Positions 12,170 through 25,690 are shown, counted from the stretch's first letter. The stretch: DNA of 64,000 nucleotides from Desmodus rotundus (GCF_022682495.2 NC_071391.1:124353896-124417895); one strand, 5' to 3'. Notes: a model not told the origin generated them from the sequence alone. Program-made: numbers and translations.

Positions 12170-13170
12170 AACTTAAGAAATAAAATACTATATGGTTGCA
12201 CCCCCTGGTGTACCCCTCCCAGTTCCCACTGTCCTCCCATTCCACGCTCCACCCGAGGTAACCACTATCTTAAATTCTACTGCTTATTTCTATGTTCATA
12301 TCACATATACTGGAATTCATAAATAGTATGTTTTATTATTTTTCACATTTAAAATTTTTATACCAACCATATAATACTGTACATACAACATGCTTTCTCT
12401 TAATATTATATCTTATGAGGTTTATCCATATTAATATATGTAGCTCTAACTGGGTCACTTTCACTCCTATATAATATTCCACTACCTGAGTATACTAGTT
12501 TATTTTTCTGTTTTCCATATGATGGACATACTACTTCCACATTTTTACTACGATAAATAACACTCCAATACATTTCTTTGACACGCCTTCTAGTGTACAT
12601 GTGAGAGGATTCTACAAGGCTATATATATCTGGCAACAGAACTGTTGCTTCGATGAGAATCGCCACCTCTGATTTGACTAATTTCCAACTGCTCTTCAAA
12701 GAGGCGGCACTAATTTATTACATGCCCAGAAGTATGTATAAAATTCCCAGTGCTCCACGTGGTTGCCAACATCCAAATTGTCAGATGAAGTTCGGGCAAC
12801 CAGAAAGGGTTCCTATTATGGCTCTAGTTTGCATTTCCACAATTACTAGTGAGAGTGATCATTTTTCTCACATCTATACTTCTTGCGTGTGTCTTCTGTC
12901 AATTGCCTGTTCATATCCCTTGTCTATTTTTCTGTTGAATTCTTTTTTTTTCTTTTGATTTGTAGGAGATCTTTATGTATTCTGTATCCTTTATAGGCTA
13001 TATGTGTTGAAAATACTTTTTCCTGTCTGTGGATTTTATATGTATTGTTTTCTGATTCAGGGACATTTCTGATTCTAAACCACTAGAATTTATTATCTTT
13101 TCCTTTATGGTAGTACTTTCAACGTCATGTCTAGTTTATTCCCAATCATCCATGATAATTACATTTTAAA
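12170..13170 (-). repeat. Ancient L1 (L1M) fragment, antisense
   Basis: The plus strand reads as the reverse complement of L1 ORF2/3' sequence: GAGGTAACCACTATCTT near 12256, then GTTTGCATTTCCACAATTACTAG... near 12829 and the TTTGATTTGTAGGAGATCTT-type segment near 12952, in the order expected for an inverted L1M copy. No frame is preserved. Confidence 0.55.
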
Positions 13171-15035
13171 CACTATGAGAATACCTTAAGATTTTAGAAA
13201 TCCTAACACAAAGAATAAGCAAAGAAAGGATAAAGGAAATGAGGTATTTCATTGTTAGTAATTTAAAGTATCGTTGGTACAAGTTTCTTCAAATCCCATA
13301 TTTCACATTTCTCTTCAGGATGAGCAGTGGTTGCACAAGAGTGTGTGTGCACACACAGATATGTGCCCTGTGCCGCTGCCAGTGACTCCTGAGAACCTGA
13401 GAACCCTTAAGTTAACACTTCAATGGAAGAAGCTTCATTCCTCTGGAAGTGAAAAAATGGAATAGAAATTTTAAAACTTGAAGTTTAAAAAATAACAAGC
13501 AAGTTTTAATACATGAGTTTAGTTCACACTCCCAATAGAGGTCAAAACTTGCTTTTGTTCAGATATGGAAACAGATCAGTTATGGTCATGAGTGAATTAC
13601 CTGAACTGCAAGGCTAATAAGTTTCAATTTCGTTCATAATACCCAGTAAAGCAGAGACTCAAGTACAGATGACATCCTGGGACTTGCAAATAAGGGAAAA
13701 GGTTGTAAAAACATTTTGGCAAGGTACTCATCTACCTTGGCGTGAACAATGGTTGATTTTCAGAACAATTCTATGTTTCACCTTTATGTTTTATTATTTC
13801 ACAATATTGCTTTCGTATAGGGGCAAAAATCCAGTCAAAAGTCATTTGCGTGAACATCCAACTCTTTGCTCCAACTCTGGGGCAAACTCTTTCCCATATC
13901 CCACTGGACAATAACACATAATTAAAAGATTAAAATGTTTAAAAGAATTTGGACAAACACTACAGGGCAGATGAGAAACCTTATTAACCATTTACAATCC
14001 TAAACTAAAACTGCATTTTATAATCCCTACATGTTAACTACAGTTATAAAATGGTTTTTCACAGAGTAATGTCACTGCTAAAGAGCTGTTTTCGTTTTTA
14101 CGCAGAACGGATCCCACACAGGAGGCAGAGAATTGAAATACAAATTCCCACCTTTAAGGTTTTACCATAAAAAATTTCAGCTGGGAAGATGATTTTCCTT
14201 TTACAGTGACTCCTCATTATCCAAAATAATGAGGAACAAAGATGGCCTGGATATAGAAAATCCACTAAGGGTTCCAAAACCTTCTTTTGGAAAACCATTT
14301 CATTCTCTAACATCATCAAACGACTTAACAGAGAGGTGCAAAAGGAAGAAAGAGAACTGTTCTGTCTTTCTTACTTTCCTGTGCATGCTCATTAACAAAT
14401 AGAGGTGTTAATGAGAATGAAAGTACCTAAAAATGGTCCAAAGAAGGAATAAGCAGCAAGTAAATCCAACTTACTAAAGTTGTGCTTTCAGGCTATGGCA
14501 AGGCCAAGCTAAACCACCATCCCCCACGTCCCAGAGAACTCAACAGAGCCAGCCCTGCATCACCCTGCTCTCACCCTGGCGTGTTTTCTTGGGAGTAACA
14601 CCAAGCCACTTTCCAGCAAAGTCTATAGGGGTCAGTTAGGGATATGTTGTCATTCGACCGCGCTGGCTGCCCCTCTCCAGAAATAATGACAGGCATGTGT
14701 TTTTAAAATCAGCTCTCTCCATTTCTGAGATGAGGACTGGAGTTCGGTCTTTAGCATTTGAGCTGTTATTAAACCAAAAGTATTTTAGTTTCTATTGGAA
14801 TAATATCATAGCTTCTATTATTTCATCTCTTTAACATTCTTTCTTTGAACAGCTTTCATTTTTAAAATTAGCAATGTTTGTCCAGCTTCAGAATACATAT
14901 AAGTATTAATTTTATACTAAAAGCATTTAGAGGTCTCAACTGAAAGGAAATTCAGTCCAACTCTGGTTGTATTGGAAGTCTATCAAAGTTTAAAATTAAG
15001 TGGCCCATTGGCAGGGATTTGAAAATGGATTTATA
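13171..15035. other. Unannotated intronic stretch
   Basis: Nothing coding recognised. A short 9-bp hairpin (CCTCATTAT/ATAATGAGG, about 14213-14234) may belong to an old Tigger-like DNA transposon but the boundaries are not visible. Confidence 0.4.
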
Positions 15036-15039
15036 TTTT

Positions 15040-15640
15040 ACCACAAAATTTATTCATACATATTCACTGTAGAAAGTTTGAAAAAAAGAAGAATCACACC
15101 AACAAAGATGTAAATATCAGTCACCGGCCAGACATTTTTTCTTCAGTGTAAACGCATATCTATAATTTTAAAACATAAATTGGTTTGATTCTGTATCAAT
15201 AATTTCATTGCAATTTAAAAATATTACATCAAGAGTAATTTCTCACATCATTAATCCTCTCTAAGCCTGAATTTTTAATGGTTGTATATTTCAAATGATG
15301 GATATACCAAACTAATTTAACTACTTTTCTATTGTAGCTGCTTCCAATGTTTTGGTACGACAGCAAACTTGTATATGAATCCTATTGGCAGTTCTTCTTA
15401 CTGCCTTGGAAGAGAACTACCAGGTTCAAGGGATGCATTTTTCTAAGTGTATCTTGACAGGTATTGACTATTTGCTAAAAACGACCATTTGCACTTCCAT
15501 TAGCAGTATATGCGAATGCTGATTTCTCTGCAGCCTTCCCACTTGCACAGATGCTTATAATTTTATTACAGCTTCACTCAACTGTTAGATTGATATAATA
15601 CTCCCTGTTTAATTTGGGGTTCTCTGACAAAGAGAAAAAT
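15040..15640 (-). repeat. Ancient L1M fragment, antisense
   Basis: The segment containing GAAAGTTTGAAAAA near the start and TTTGCACTTCCATTAGCAGT near 15488 follows the inverted order of L1M sequence. Divergence is high. Confidence 0.4.
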
Positions 15641-15685
15641 TCATACTTTGTCTACAGTAAATGGTATGTAGAGGCTCTTTAAATA

Positions 15686-15797
15686 TGGAGGGGGGCGGGC
15701 CAAAGTAGGTTTACAGTTGTTCCAACAGAAAGACATGCAGGTTATGATTATTATAATTTTCCACATAAACAACTATAAACCTACTTTGTCCTCCCTG
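15686..15797. mobile_element. Tc1/mariner-type MITE, related to the one at 3-132
   Basis: The left inverted repeat at 15701-15721 (starting CAAAGTAGGTTTACAGTTGT) and right repeat at 15768-15788 (ending ...AACCTACTTTG) match over 21 bp with one mismatch. TA precedes the element at 15684-15685; the right TA has decayed. End sequence and size relate it to the element at window start, but this copy preserves a longer terminal repeat. Confidence 0.7.
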
Positions 15798-15959
15798 CAT
15801 TTTATGTAAATATTTTATATAAACCCACATATAAATGTGTACAAATGAGAAAACACCAAAAGCTTATTGATAAAATATGTAGTTGCCACATGTACATACA
15901 TATGTGTAGCAAATAGTTTCCCTAGTTCATCATCTGCCTTTAAGTTTATGTGTTAAATT

Positions 15960-16500
15960 ACCCAGCTACCCTGCTCTGAGGTATCCATCCAAGAGAAATG
16001 AAAACATACATCACAAAAACTTCTATACAAATATTCACAGCAGCATTATTCATAATAGCCAGAAAGTGAAAATACCCCAGCTGGTGAATGGACGCACAAA
16101 CTGTGCTCTATACATACAATGGAATGCTATTTGCCCATAGAAAGGAATGAAGTTTTCATACATACTACAGCCAAAGAACTTGCTAAATAAAGAGAAGCCT
16201 GTCATTAAAGGCCACATACTATATGATTCCATTTATGTAAAACATCCAGAGGAGACAAATCCATAGAGACAGAAAGTAGACTAGTGGTTGCCTGGGGCTG
16301 GGGAAGGAGGGGGGATGGCGAGTGACTGCTAATGGTTTCTTTCAGGGGTGCTAAACATGTTAAAAAATTAGTGGTAATAGTTTCACAACCCTATGAATAT
16401 ACTAAAAATCACTGACTTGCACTCTTTAAGTGGGTGAATTTATGTATGTATGTACGTGTAGAATGTTATATCTCAATTAAAGCTATTTTTAAAATGCATG
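15960..16500 (+). repeat. L1M 3'-end fragment, sense
   Basis: Contains the classical L1M 3' UTR series in order: AGAGAAATGAAAACATA, ATTATTCATAATAGCC, ACAATGGAATGCTATT, GGTTGCCTGGGGCTGGGG, then GAGTGACTGCTAATGG and TTAAGTGGGTGAATT, ending near 16500. Confidence 0.75.
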
Positions 16501-16824
16501 TGTTACTATGCAGTAATCTATTAAGACTCCGAGAAAAAAGCAAATTTGCCTCTAGCTCTAATTTTTAGAAGTTTTCAATAACTGCATGTTTTTAAAGCTA
16601 TGTTATTAGGTAACATGCAATGCCCAGGGTAATCGTATCTTCATGGAAGACTATATGATACTAATCTCAAATATCCCTCTTTAACCTGTTTAATGCACTT
16701 TGCCTTAAATTCAATTTCATCTAATTAAATTGCCATGACTTCCTTTTCATTCATGCAGAATATTTTTATTTCTTGCACATATACAGCTTAGAGCTATATT
16801 TATTTTTTTAATTCTGGGGTTCCA

Positions 16825-17022
16825 GGCCTGACCAGTGTGGCTCAGTTGATTGGGAATCGTCCTGCTAAACGAAAGGTCGCCAGTTCGATTCCCAGTCCAG
16901 CACATGCCTGGGTTGCAGTTGGATCACGTACAAGAGGCAACCAGTCAATGTTTGTCTCCCCCTCTTTCTCCCTTACTTCCCCACTCTCTAACAATAAATG
17001 AATAAAATCTTTTTAAAGAAAA
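16825..17022 (+). mobile_element. Ves SINE (bat)
   Basis: tRNA-derived SINE. The head GCCTGACCAGTGTGGCTCAG, B box CAGTTCGATTCCC near 16879 and the tail with AATAAATGAATAAAATC are all visible. It is sense on the plus strand and somewhat diverged. Confidence 0.88.
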
Positions 17023-17029
17023 ATCTTAA

Positions 17030-19115
17030 GATTCCACTAATAGGGGAATTTTAACCCATTCACCTATACCTATTACTTAAACTTATTCCTGTCATCATAT
17101 ATTTTATTTACTATACTTCTTTTCTCTGCCTTTGGTTAGAAAAATAAAGTTTTTGTTTTTATTCTCATGACTTATGTTGAATATTCTATTTGTGGTTATT
17201 ATTCATTTATTTCAGATTATGTTTTTCTAACAAATTATAGAGTTATAGAATCTGTATCTAAATCTTTTTCCTGAAAAAAAATCCTAATACTTCAGGACTT
17301 CTTTTTCTTCTACCCTCCCATGTTGACCTGGTCTGATCTAGACTGATATATTTAAAGATTAACATTACAGATTTAAAAAAAAACTATGAGACCCTATATA
17401 CATTTTACTGTGCTTGTGTCTTGTAGAGCTCTGCACTGTTTCGTCGACTTCAACACGGTTTCCTCACAACATGCCTGTCCCCTCTTTTGGGGATCCCCCC
17501 CACTCTGTGGTCACGAGTACTTCTATAAATAATACTTTCAAAAAGGTCTGTAACAATCAGAGAGGTTAATCACTACAGGTCCAAAAATGGTTTTATCTTC
17601 CTCTCAAACTGAATTGCCGTTTTGTCTGAATATTGAATTATGGGTTCAAAATAATTTTTTCCCACACTTCAAAACTACTGCATTTCTATCTTCTATCACT
17701 TGTTTTTACCAATAATAGGACTGATGTCACCCTAATCCTTTCTGTTGTAGATAAACTATGTTTGCTTTCTGGGAGCTTTTAGTCAGTTTGTCTTTATTAC
17801 TAGAATTCTAAAATTTCATAAGTCGACACTTGAGTGTTGATCTTTGTTCTTTTATTCAGTGCTCATTAGGCCTTTTCAAAAGACTTGTCTATCTTCAGTT
17901 TGGAGAAGTTTTCTCCTATTATTTCTGGGATTATAATCCCCTCCATTCTCTTTATTTATTTGATCTTCTATCACATGAATGTTAATGCTTTAGAATGTCC
18001 TCTGTATCTTAAGACATTTTGTTTCAGCTTTCCACCTCGTTCAGTGTAAGGCCACATTCTAAAGCATCTCTTAGCTCAGTCTTTCAATTCATTAATTTGT
18101 TTAGCTGTGTCCACTCTTATTTATCCTGTTTATGTGGGCTTTTTAAATCTTGACAAGCATATTTTTAAATTCTGAGATTGGTCTAATTTCACTCAATCCC
18201 GTTTGTTTTACAAATGCAATAACCTCTCTTGTCCCTCTGTGAATATTAATTTTACTTATTTTAAAGTCTGTTGCCTATTCATTGTTTCATTGGGTGTTAT
18301 TTTTCGCTTATTAAGTTTGGTGTCTCATTTTCTGTCATAAGTTTTCCTCAGAAGTTTAGTGGTTCTTGGGAACAAGATAATTCCAGAGATCCTAACTTGC
18401 TGGCTGGTGTGCTGTTTCTGTTCACCATCATCTGCGCGAAGTGACAACGTGGGATGTGGGATGTGAGGCCAGCTGTCAGTACGGGCCAGGAGTGCATCTT
18501 GCCAGGATCAGGCCTCTTGAGCTTCCTGACAATCAAAGGTTACCTGAGGATCTCCCAGCCTCCCTGGCCTCTGTGTTATACGCAGTACTTTGGCTTGACT
18601 TCACAGTGTACTGAGGGAGGGCTTACTGCAGGCATAGCCACTCTATATGCACCCACTTACCGAATGCGAGAGGCCCCCTCCTCACTACTTGAATGTGATT
18701 CTGGTTTGAGACCTCTACAGATCTATATGTTTTGAGGTGTGATCCACCAGGTTTTACTTTTCCATGGATATGGCTCCTCATGCTTAATATCTTTCAGGAA
18801 TTCCTAAAATTTCCATCAACCGGTGGGGCCCTTTCTTGTTTTCCCAGGCTACCCTCAATTTATTCACGTAAGTGTGGGTCTCCATAGGAACAGATATATA
18901 TGTACATCTTTTCTTACGGGGTTTGGAGTTGCGGACATGCCAGCGGTGGTGGTGGTGATATCCACCATTCTGATGATTCTGTCATTAGTTACAGAATATC
19001 ATGAGCTCAGCCGACCAACTTGATCCCTTTCTCGGTGTCACATTTGCTAAATAGTCTGTACTCCGATGTTAACGTGGCTATTTCTCTAAATCTGACACTA
19101 GCATATCCAACTCCT
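17030..19115. other. Unannotated stretch with possible inverted L1
   Basis: T-rich on the plus strand around 17850-18380 in a manner that suggests an inverted old L1, but I cannot fix boundaries. No gene recognised. Confidence 0.35.
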
Positions 19116-19119
19116 ATTT

Positions 19120-19560
19120 GACATCATTTCTTGGATTTCTTACAGGCATCTCAAATGTAACATGAACAAAACAGAATTATTGATCTTATTCTTACCAAAT
19201 CTTTTCTATCCAGGCATCATCCACATACCAGGAGCCTGGGTGCAAATTCTTAGCAACCACTTTCCCTCACTTACTGCCAAGTAAGACCTACAAAACAGAC
19301 TTCTTCCCAATTCTACTGCCATTAACTCTGTCCAGGCTGCCATCATCTCTCGTCTGGGCTGTGTAAGAGCCTCCAGCCGGGCCCTGCTTCTCATCTTCCC
19401 CCTCGATGATTCTCCGCAGAGTAGCAGAGTCAACGCTTAAAGACACAAACCTGATCCTGTCATCCCCCTGCTTTAAAACTCTTCTATTACTTCTCACTGC
19501 TGTTGGAATAAAGTCCAAACTTCGTCATGCTACATGCTATCTCTGAACCCAAATCTGGAA
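19120..19560. repeat. Probable ancient LINE fragment (L2-like)
   Basis: Phrases such as GATCCTGTCATCCCCCTGC and AATAAAGTCCAAACTTC occur in the order found in a widespread ancient mammalian LINE. Family assignment is tentative. Confidence 0.35.
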
Positions 19561-19564
19561 ATTA

Positions 19565-20775
19565 GATCTTTGCTATTTACTTAAAGACGTCTGTGAGGCC
19601 AACAGTTTCATAGCCTGCCTGGGTTCTGTAAATGGGACTCTCCCTTTTCTTTGTTCCACTACCTTGCTGAGGCACTCCACAACTTCCCCTTGAGTTAGTA
19701 ACTGTAATTCCTCTTAACTACAATGCCTGTGTCATAAAACTGCTATTGTTGTATTCTTCAGACTATAGGTATTTGTGTCTGTAGCTAGATCAGTCCTTTC
19801 AGTAACTACACTTCTCAAATGAACAGGCCTGGTTAAAGCTTTGGATGCCTCCCAGTCCCACTCGCTCTCACATGGGAAGACTCCCAGGTAAATCCCAACA
19901 TGACAGGTTCCTACAGGCTTTGCTGGTGCGATCATGGGTAAAAACCCTAAGGGTAAAAACCTCCAGGATGCTGCTTCCTTTTCTGTCAAGTGAGGGGTAG
20001 GGTCGTTTGATTTTTACGATCTCTTGCCTTTCTACTGGTCACAGACTCCATGACCTAATGTAATAGTTCTTTAAGAAAGTGCAGTTCCTATCATGGAAAT
20101 TCCACGGAAATTATACAGAGGAGAATATTCTATTTCAGATTTAAGAAGGACTTTCTTCAAGGAGGAAAATAATGCAACTCGAGGTTTCCGGAGACAGCTA
20201 TAGACTTCCTTTGCCAAGGCTCAGTGCTGTGCTCAGCGGCCCGATGGCCACAGCCTCAAGAATCGGAACAGAACCACAACGAGCAGCAGCGTTGCCCCTG
20301 CCACTGCTACACAGCAACAACGACTGAAAGCTTTCGGTTCCAAAAATTAAATATGATAATTGAATAGGAATGGGAAACAGAGAAAACAAAGTCACAGCAG
20401 GTACTAAAGGCTTCTTCCTGAAGGATCAATAAAGATCAATAGTTCATACTAGTTTGCACAAAGAGCCAACATACCCACCTTGTTCCATTAACTCCTCCGA
20501 TTTTATAATAACGTTAAAAGGAGAGGCTCTGCAAGTTAAGCTCCTAGTCAGATCTAATGTTTTAATAGCCTTTAAGTCTGACTACAGTCAATGCTAAGTT
20601 TGTATCGGAACCATAAACACCAGAAAAAACATTTCTTCCTTCCCCATTAACTTCTAACTCCTAATTACCCTTCCACAAACGTAAAACCTTTGAAAACTGG
20701 AACCTACTTCCCCTATCCAACTTGAGTACTGCTCTTTGTACTGATGGATTTTGTAAATTAAATGATCCAACTGCT
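19565..20775. other. SRBD1: Unannotated intronic stretch next to the SRBD1 exon
   Basis: No exon or repeat recognised. Open frames on the minus strand at 19732-19989 and 20198-20395 do not resemble SRBD1. Confidence 0.45.
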
Positions 20776-20779
20776 TTAC

Positions 20780-20862
20780 CTGATACATTCCAACTCCAAT
20801 ATGTTTTGGCTCGATTTTCACCAGCTCAGCTAATGGGTCTTGTACACGCCTTGCTATGGAAA
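20780..20862 (-). CDS. SRBD1: SRBD1 internal exon (YqgF to helix-hairpin-helix junction)
   Basis: Partial CDS: an 83-nt exon. On the minus strand it follows TTTTTTCAG and ends at CAG before the donor gtaaag. The G left over from the exon at 28108-28199 plus the leading TT makes a valine codon, then 27 full codons run to phase 0, including [19 protein letters not shown] and HIGVGMYQ. In Tex/SRBD1 proteins this segment directly follows SEAGASxYS and leads into the helix-hairpin-helix DNA/RNA-binding region; the IEPK-IGVG-YQ motif is conserved from bacteria to animals. The perfect phase match with the upstream exon and the uninterrupted family motif indicate a functional gene rather than a retrocopy. 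The following exon was not found between here and position 1, so the downstream intron probably extends past the window edge. Confidence 0.93.
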
Positions 20863-20869
20863 CTGAAAA

Positions 20870-23210
20870 AACAGAATCAGAAAACAAGTACATCTTAATG
20901 TAAAACGAGTATCCAGGTAGTTACTTCCATTAGTTCCTCATTATGCAAATACTTTATTTCATCCCTCTTCATCCTCTCCCAAAAAGACCAACAATTTGAA
21001 GGTAAAATTTCAGGACTGATTATGCTACCAGAACCCTGAGGCATTCCTGAGCACCAACAGAGTAAAAGGTATACATTTGAAAAAAATAAATAAAACACTT
21101 AGTTGCTACACTTACGCAATTACCTGTTCATTCTTTCCATACAAATACAGAACAGTAGAGCACCTCACACTTTAAAGAACAAGCACATATGTGTTTTACT
21201 TTTAAACAATCCCGCATGTCTATACATGTGACACACATTTGTACGGCAAACGTGCTCCTTAGGACTAGATCCTGGTCGTGAGAACAAACGATGACATCAC
21301 ATCTCACTGCAACGGAGACCAGGTCAGCTGGCCGGGAGCGCACTTGGATTGCCTGGAACTCAACGGTGAGACTACCCTGTGAAGGAGCTGAGTCACAGCT
21401 GCTTGTCTGCAAACGCACTCACACTCTACTCACACCTCTTTCCCGACCATCACAATTCCTGTTCGAGAGACTTGAAAGTTAACTTCAAACATTCCTCTAC
21501 CTGCATCATTTTACTTGGTCTTCATTTACTGCCATTTTTTCTTACTGTTTGGTATGAAAATTTCGTATCAAATTTAGCTTTTAAGACATTTAGCTAGAGA
21601 AAAGAAATTTAATATGAACCTTAAGGATACTTCTAAAGGCAGATTTTCCCCCCAAGTAACATGGTTACATTGAGACTTACATATGAAAAGCCTTTATTTT
21701 CTAAACACATGAAAACCAGTGTCACCTACTCATATAAAATATTGGATGAAATATAAGTTCATTAAGTGAAAACATTACGGCCATCAAAGGGAATCCCATG
21801 CCCATTTTCATGTTAAACTGTCCCAGGTCTGGCAACGGAAGCCGCCTCTTACAAGTGATTAACAGACTCTGCCATCACCGGTTTCCGCTCCACCTCCCCA
21901 GACGCAAGACCTACTGTGAACATCAAGTTCACCGCACCGTCACGCAAGTCTTCTTCATACCCTTTCCTATTACTTCTAGCACACTGTGACAGTGGCAGCT
22001 TACAAGGCAAGCTTAGAGACCAATCATCTGTTCTCACACAATCTATTGCCCCCACAGAAGAGACTGGGATTCCAAGGCTGGCACATACACTTTTCTCACC
22101 CAGTCTCACCAAGGGTTAAGCACTAACGGTTCAGGAAAAACAGATTGTTCTGTAAGCACATTTATAATTACACATTGAAAAGAAATGCCACCAGAAACAC
22201 TGGATTTTCTCTAGAAGCAAATGTTACTTCTTTATTCTAGCTTTTATCTATGTATAGTGCAGTAAGAATCACCGAATTCAAGTATATATATTACCAAAAT
22301 ACATTGTTGATTTAAAAACAACAGCAACAACCCATACAGTAAACCAAGTTAAGGATATAGGCGTAGAACATTCACTGTGTACGAAGAAAGTATCAGAAAT
22401 TCAACAAAAGGATATCAATAATAGGTAAATCTCTGAAATCAACCTCTTCTGGAAAACTCACATTATGAAAACCTAAACTTAGAAACTGGGTAGAACAATT
22501 GCATAATTTGATAAATGTGGGTAGATTCCCATATTTTAAAATTTCTAAAATACAAGGGATTTAAAACTATTTTCTACCTGGTTCCCTTCAAACTGAGTCA
22601 CTGCCAGTGTCTCCTTTGTTCATCCTAATATTGCTAAATGCAGCAACAATGGATTGGAAATAATGGTTTCTAGGTGACACTAACTCTAGAGTGAGTCCTA
22701 AGAGCCTCTAGAGTTTCAATACCCCCAACCTCAACGTCGATCCTAGTATTTCTAGAACTGGTATTTCCCTTTCAGATTCTGTTCCCTCCATAAGGCATAC
22801 AACCCAAGCTTGGAAGAGATGGGAGGCGAGCAGAGGGAGATAAGTACTGTCTAAAAGCGAAATTTAAAAAGCAGTGTGCCCAGGCTTCAAAGAGAATATG
22901 GTGCTGTTTTCCTGCTGTGAACAACCAAGAAAAGAATTATGTCACAGACTGTGACAACACACACCCGCAGGCTGAGAATGATCAGGCTGACAGCAGATTC
23001 CTCAAAGCCAAAGCAAGAGACAGGTAGTTCAGGCAGAATGACTTTAATAGATTTGTGATAAAGAGAATGAAGAGAGAGGAAGAGTTCCTACCCAAAACTT
23101 GGAGGCACATTCACAGTTTGTGATAGAAAAGAGAAGAAGAAAATAATAAAAGAGGCAGAAATGAATGGTGAAGAAAGAAAGCATAGTAATAGAAGTTAAA
23201 AACACTTCTG
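20870..23210. other. SRBD1: Unannotated intronic stretch
   Basis: No coding exon, RNA gene or clear repeat recognised; base composition is ordinary for the window. Confidence 0.45.
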
Positions 23211-23214
23211 GAAA

Positions 23215-23800
23215 ATGTTAAACACAGAGTTACCATATGTCCCCAAATTTTTACTCTTAGGTACATACTCAAGAGAAATGAAAACATGTCCACATAAAAT
23301 CTTGTATATAAAATGCTCATAGTGGCATTATTCATAATAGCCAAAGATGAAAACAACCCAAATATCCATCAACTGATAAATGCACGAACAAAATGCGGTG
23401 CACCCAATGGAAAGTTATTTGGCAATAAAAAGGAATGAAGTGTTGATGCACGCTGCAGCATGAGTGAACCTTGAAAACATTATGCAACTGAAAGACACCA
23501 GTCAGTCACAAAAGGCCACATATTGTAATGATTCCACTTATATGAAATGTCTGGTATAGGCAAGTTCATATAGAAAGAAAGTAGCTTAGTGTTTGCCAGG
23601 GGATGGAGAGAGGAAGGAAAGGGGGACTGATTAATAATGAATATGGGGTTTCTGTTTGGGGTGATGAAATGTTCTAAAACTGGATAGTGGTGACGGTTGC
23701 ACAATTCTGAATACACCAGAAATACAAGGCCATACACTTTAAAAGGGTAAATTGTATGCCAGGTAAAGTATATCTCAATGAAGCTGTTACACACTTTTTA
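23215..23800 (+). repeat. L1M 3'-end fragment, sense
   Basis: A well preserved 3' UTR series: ACTCAAGAGAAATGAAAAC, GCATTATTCATAATAGCC, CCAAATATCCATCAACTG, TTTGCCAGGGGATGG, GGGGTGATGAAATGTTCTA and TAAAAGGGTAAATTGTATG, in L1M order. Confidence 0.82.
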
Positions 23801-25090
23801 AATGCGGGTATGTCCAAATGTATGGCAAATTCTACTTTGCCCACATATAACACCAGTATTTCTCTGATTACTGCTACTATTCACCACTGTTCAGGAAATT
23901 CTAGTTAGTGCAATTGGACGAGAGAAGAAAAAAGGTATAATGACTGAAAAGACCGAAACTAGATGATTATTTGCAGGTGATGACTGTCCACCTAGAAAAC
24001 CCAAGCAAGTCAGTTGAAAACAGTATCAGAACTGAAAAGATTTCAATCAGTCGGCTGGTTTCCGACACCCAGGTAAACACTGATGCTCACACCACATCTT
24101 CAACAGTCGGCAACAAAATATCACGGAGGAAAATCTACACACTGTGTGCATATTGTCTGTGAGTAAGAAAATTAAAATGTGCAGAACCTGAATGAAGGTA
24201 TAAACTTAACAGACTGTTAGTGTGTTCCTGTAGGGTTGTAAAAATATGAATTAAAATGCTGAAGTTGACATGGCAAAAAAGAAACGCCAGGCAAAGTGCA
24301 ATTGAAAAAATGACAGCATGTCATCTTAGAAGCCACAGTAATTGGGAGTCTGCATTGTGGCTGACTACAGAGACCAATGAAAAGAAGACAAAGAGTACAG
24401 AGAAGAGTTTAGTTTTTAATAAATGATAATTTGTTGAATGGTAATGAAATTCAATATAAGACAGTTAATAAGTGATATTGAAACAAAAAGGTTACGTATT
24501 AGAGGAAAAAATTACATTAGAAACACCAAAAGCAGGGGAAGGGAGCCCAGACAAAGCGAAAGGTGAGCAACTGGAGCGACCTCATGTGGTTAAGCAGGTT
24601 GGACAGCGCACAGCCATATGCAGCAGCCCTGAGAGCAACACTTCCCCCAAACACCAACTCTCCCTGCCCCCGTCCAGAATATTCTGGCATCTGTCCTTAA
24701 TAGTGTAGGTTTTCCTTGCATGAGAGGTGACCCCTGACTGCCCTCCAGGGGCACAGTACTAAAAAGCTGACTCCAAGTGTTTCACTCAAAGGCGAGGTTT
24801 GACAACTGTGGGCTTTACTGTAGGGTGACCAGGCCATTTCTTGGTGTATCTCTGATCTCAGTTTCTTCGGGGGGTTTTCTCTCTCACTGGTCGGAACCCC
24901 CTAACCTCCTGCATGGCAGATTTGGCTCTCTCTCTAGGGTGTGTATGACAGCATGTAATTATGCAATCCCTCTTTGTTTTCTGAAGGTGTCCCCCTCTAA
25001 TTTATAAGCTATGTCCTCCAGTGTACAAACCTGCTTAGCCCTCTCCAAAGAATAAATCTCTAGTCTTCATCAAAGGCGAAGGAAGGACAG
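23801..25090. other. SRBD1: Unannotated intronic stretch
   Basis: No gene recognised. The segment around 24740-25060, ending in AATAAATCT, could be an old LTR or LINE 3' end, but no terminal TG/CA structure or duplication can be defined. Confidence 0.35.
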
Positions 25091-25094
25091 TTAC

Positions 25095-25690
25095 TCAAAA
25101 TGTGTGGGAAGGGAGGTCAATTTTGTTTTATTGATGTGAAATTCACATAACATAAGATTAATTATTTTAAGGTGTTAAATCAGTTACATATACTTAAACA
25201 TTGTGCAAACCACCACCTCTGTCAAATTCCAAAGCATTTTTTATCACCCCAAAAGAAAATGCTGTACCCATTAAGCAGTCCCCCTTCATTCTCCCATCTC
25301 CTTAGTCCCTGGCTTTCTGTCTCTAAGAACTGCCTATGCTGGACATTTCATATAAATGGAATCATACAGTATGTGAACTTCTGTGTTTGGCTTTTTTCAC
25401 TTAACACGTTTTCAAGGCTTATCCATGTTGTAGCAATATCTGGACTTCATTCTTTTTTTAGCTAAAAATAACATTCCATCATATGAATATACCACATTTT
25501 GTTTATCCCTTCATTTGCTATGGACATTTGGGTTGTTTCCAGCTTCTGGCTATCGTACACAGATGCTCACAGCAGCGCTATTCATGAGCATTTGCTGAGT
25601 ACCTGTTTTCAATTCTTTTGAGTATGTACCTAGTAATGGAATTTCTGGATTGTATGGTATTCCATGTTTAACTTGGTCTAATTGCTTTTT
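25095..25690 (-). repeat. L1M 3'-end fragment, antisense
   Basis: The plus strand reads as inverted L1M: GATGTGAAATTCACATAAC, TTGTGCAAACCACCACC, ATCACCCCAAAAGAAAATG, ATAAATGGAATCATACAGT and GGGTTGTTTCCAGCTTCTGG in the expected order. Confidence 0.8.

Larger units (their letters stand above)
1..20779 (-). other. SRBD1: SRBD1 downstream intron (continues beyond window)
   Basis: At least 20.8 kb following the donor of the exon at 20780-20862 (phase 0). The next expected coding segment, the helix-hairpin-helix region, was not recognised on the minus strand here. One exon-like segment (7492-7552) has good splice sites but no family similarity. The alternative, that part of this stretch lies beyond the gene's 3' end, is unlikely because roughly a quarter of the protein is still to be encoded. 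Confidence 0.65.

Noticed and set aside
24740..25060. Possible solo LTR with AATAAA signal
   Set aside because: No TG...CA ends, no target-site duplication and no family resemblance could be shown.
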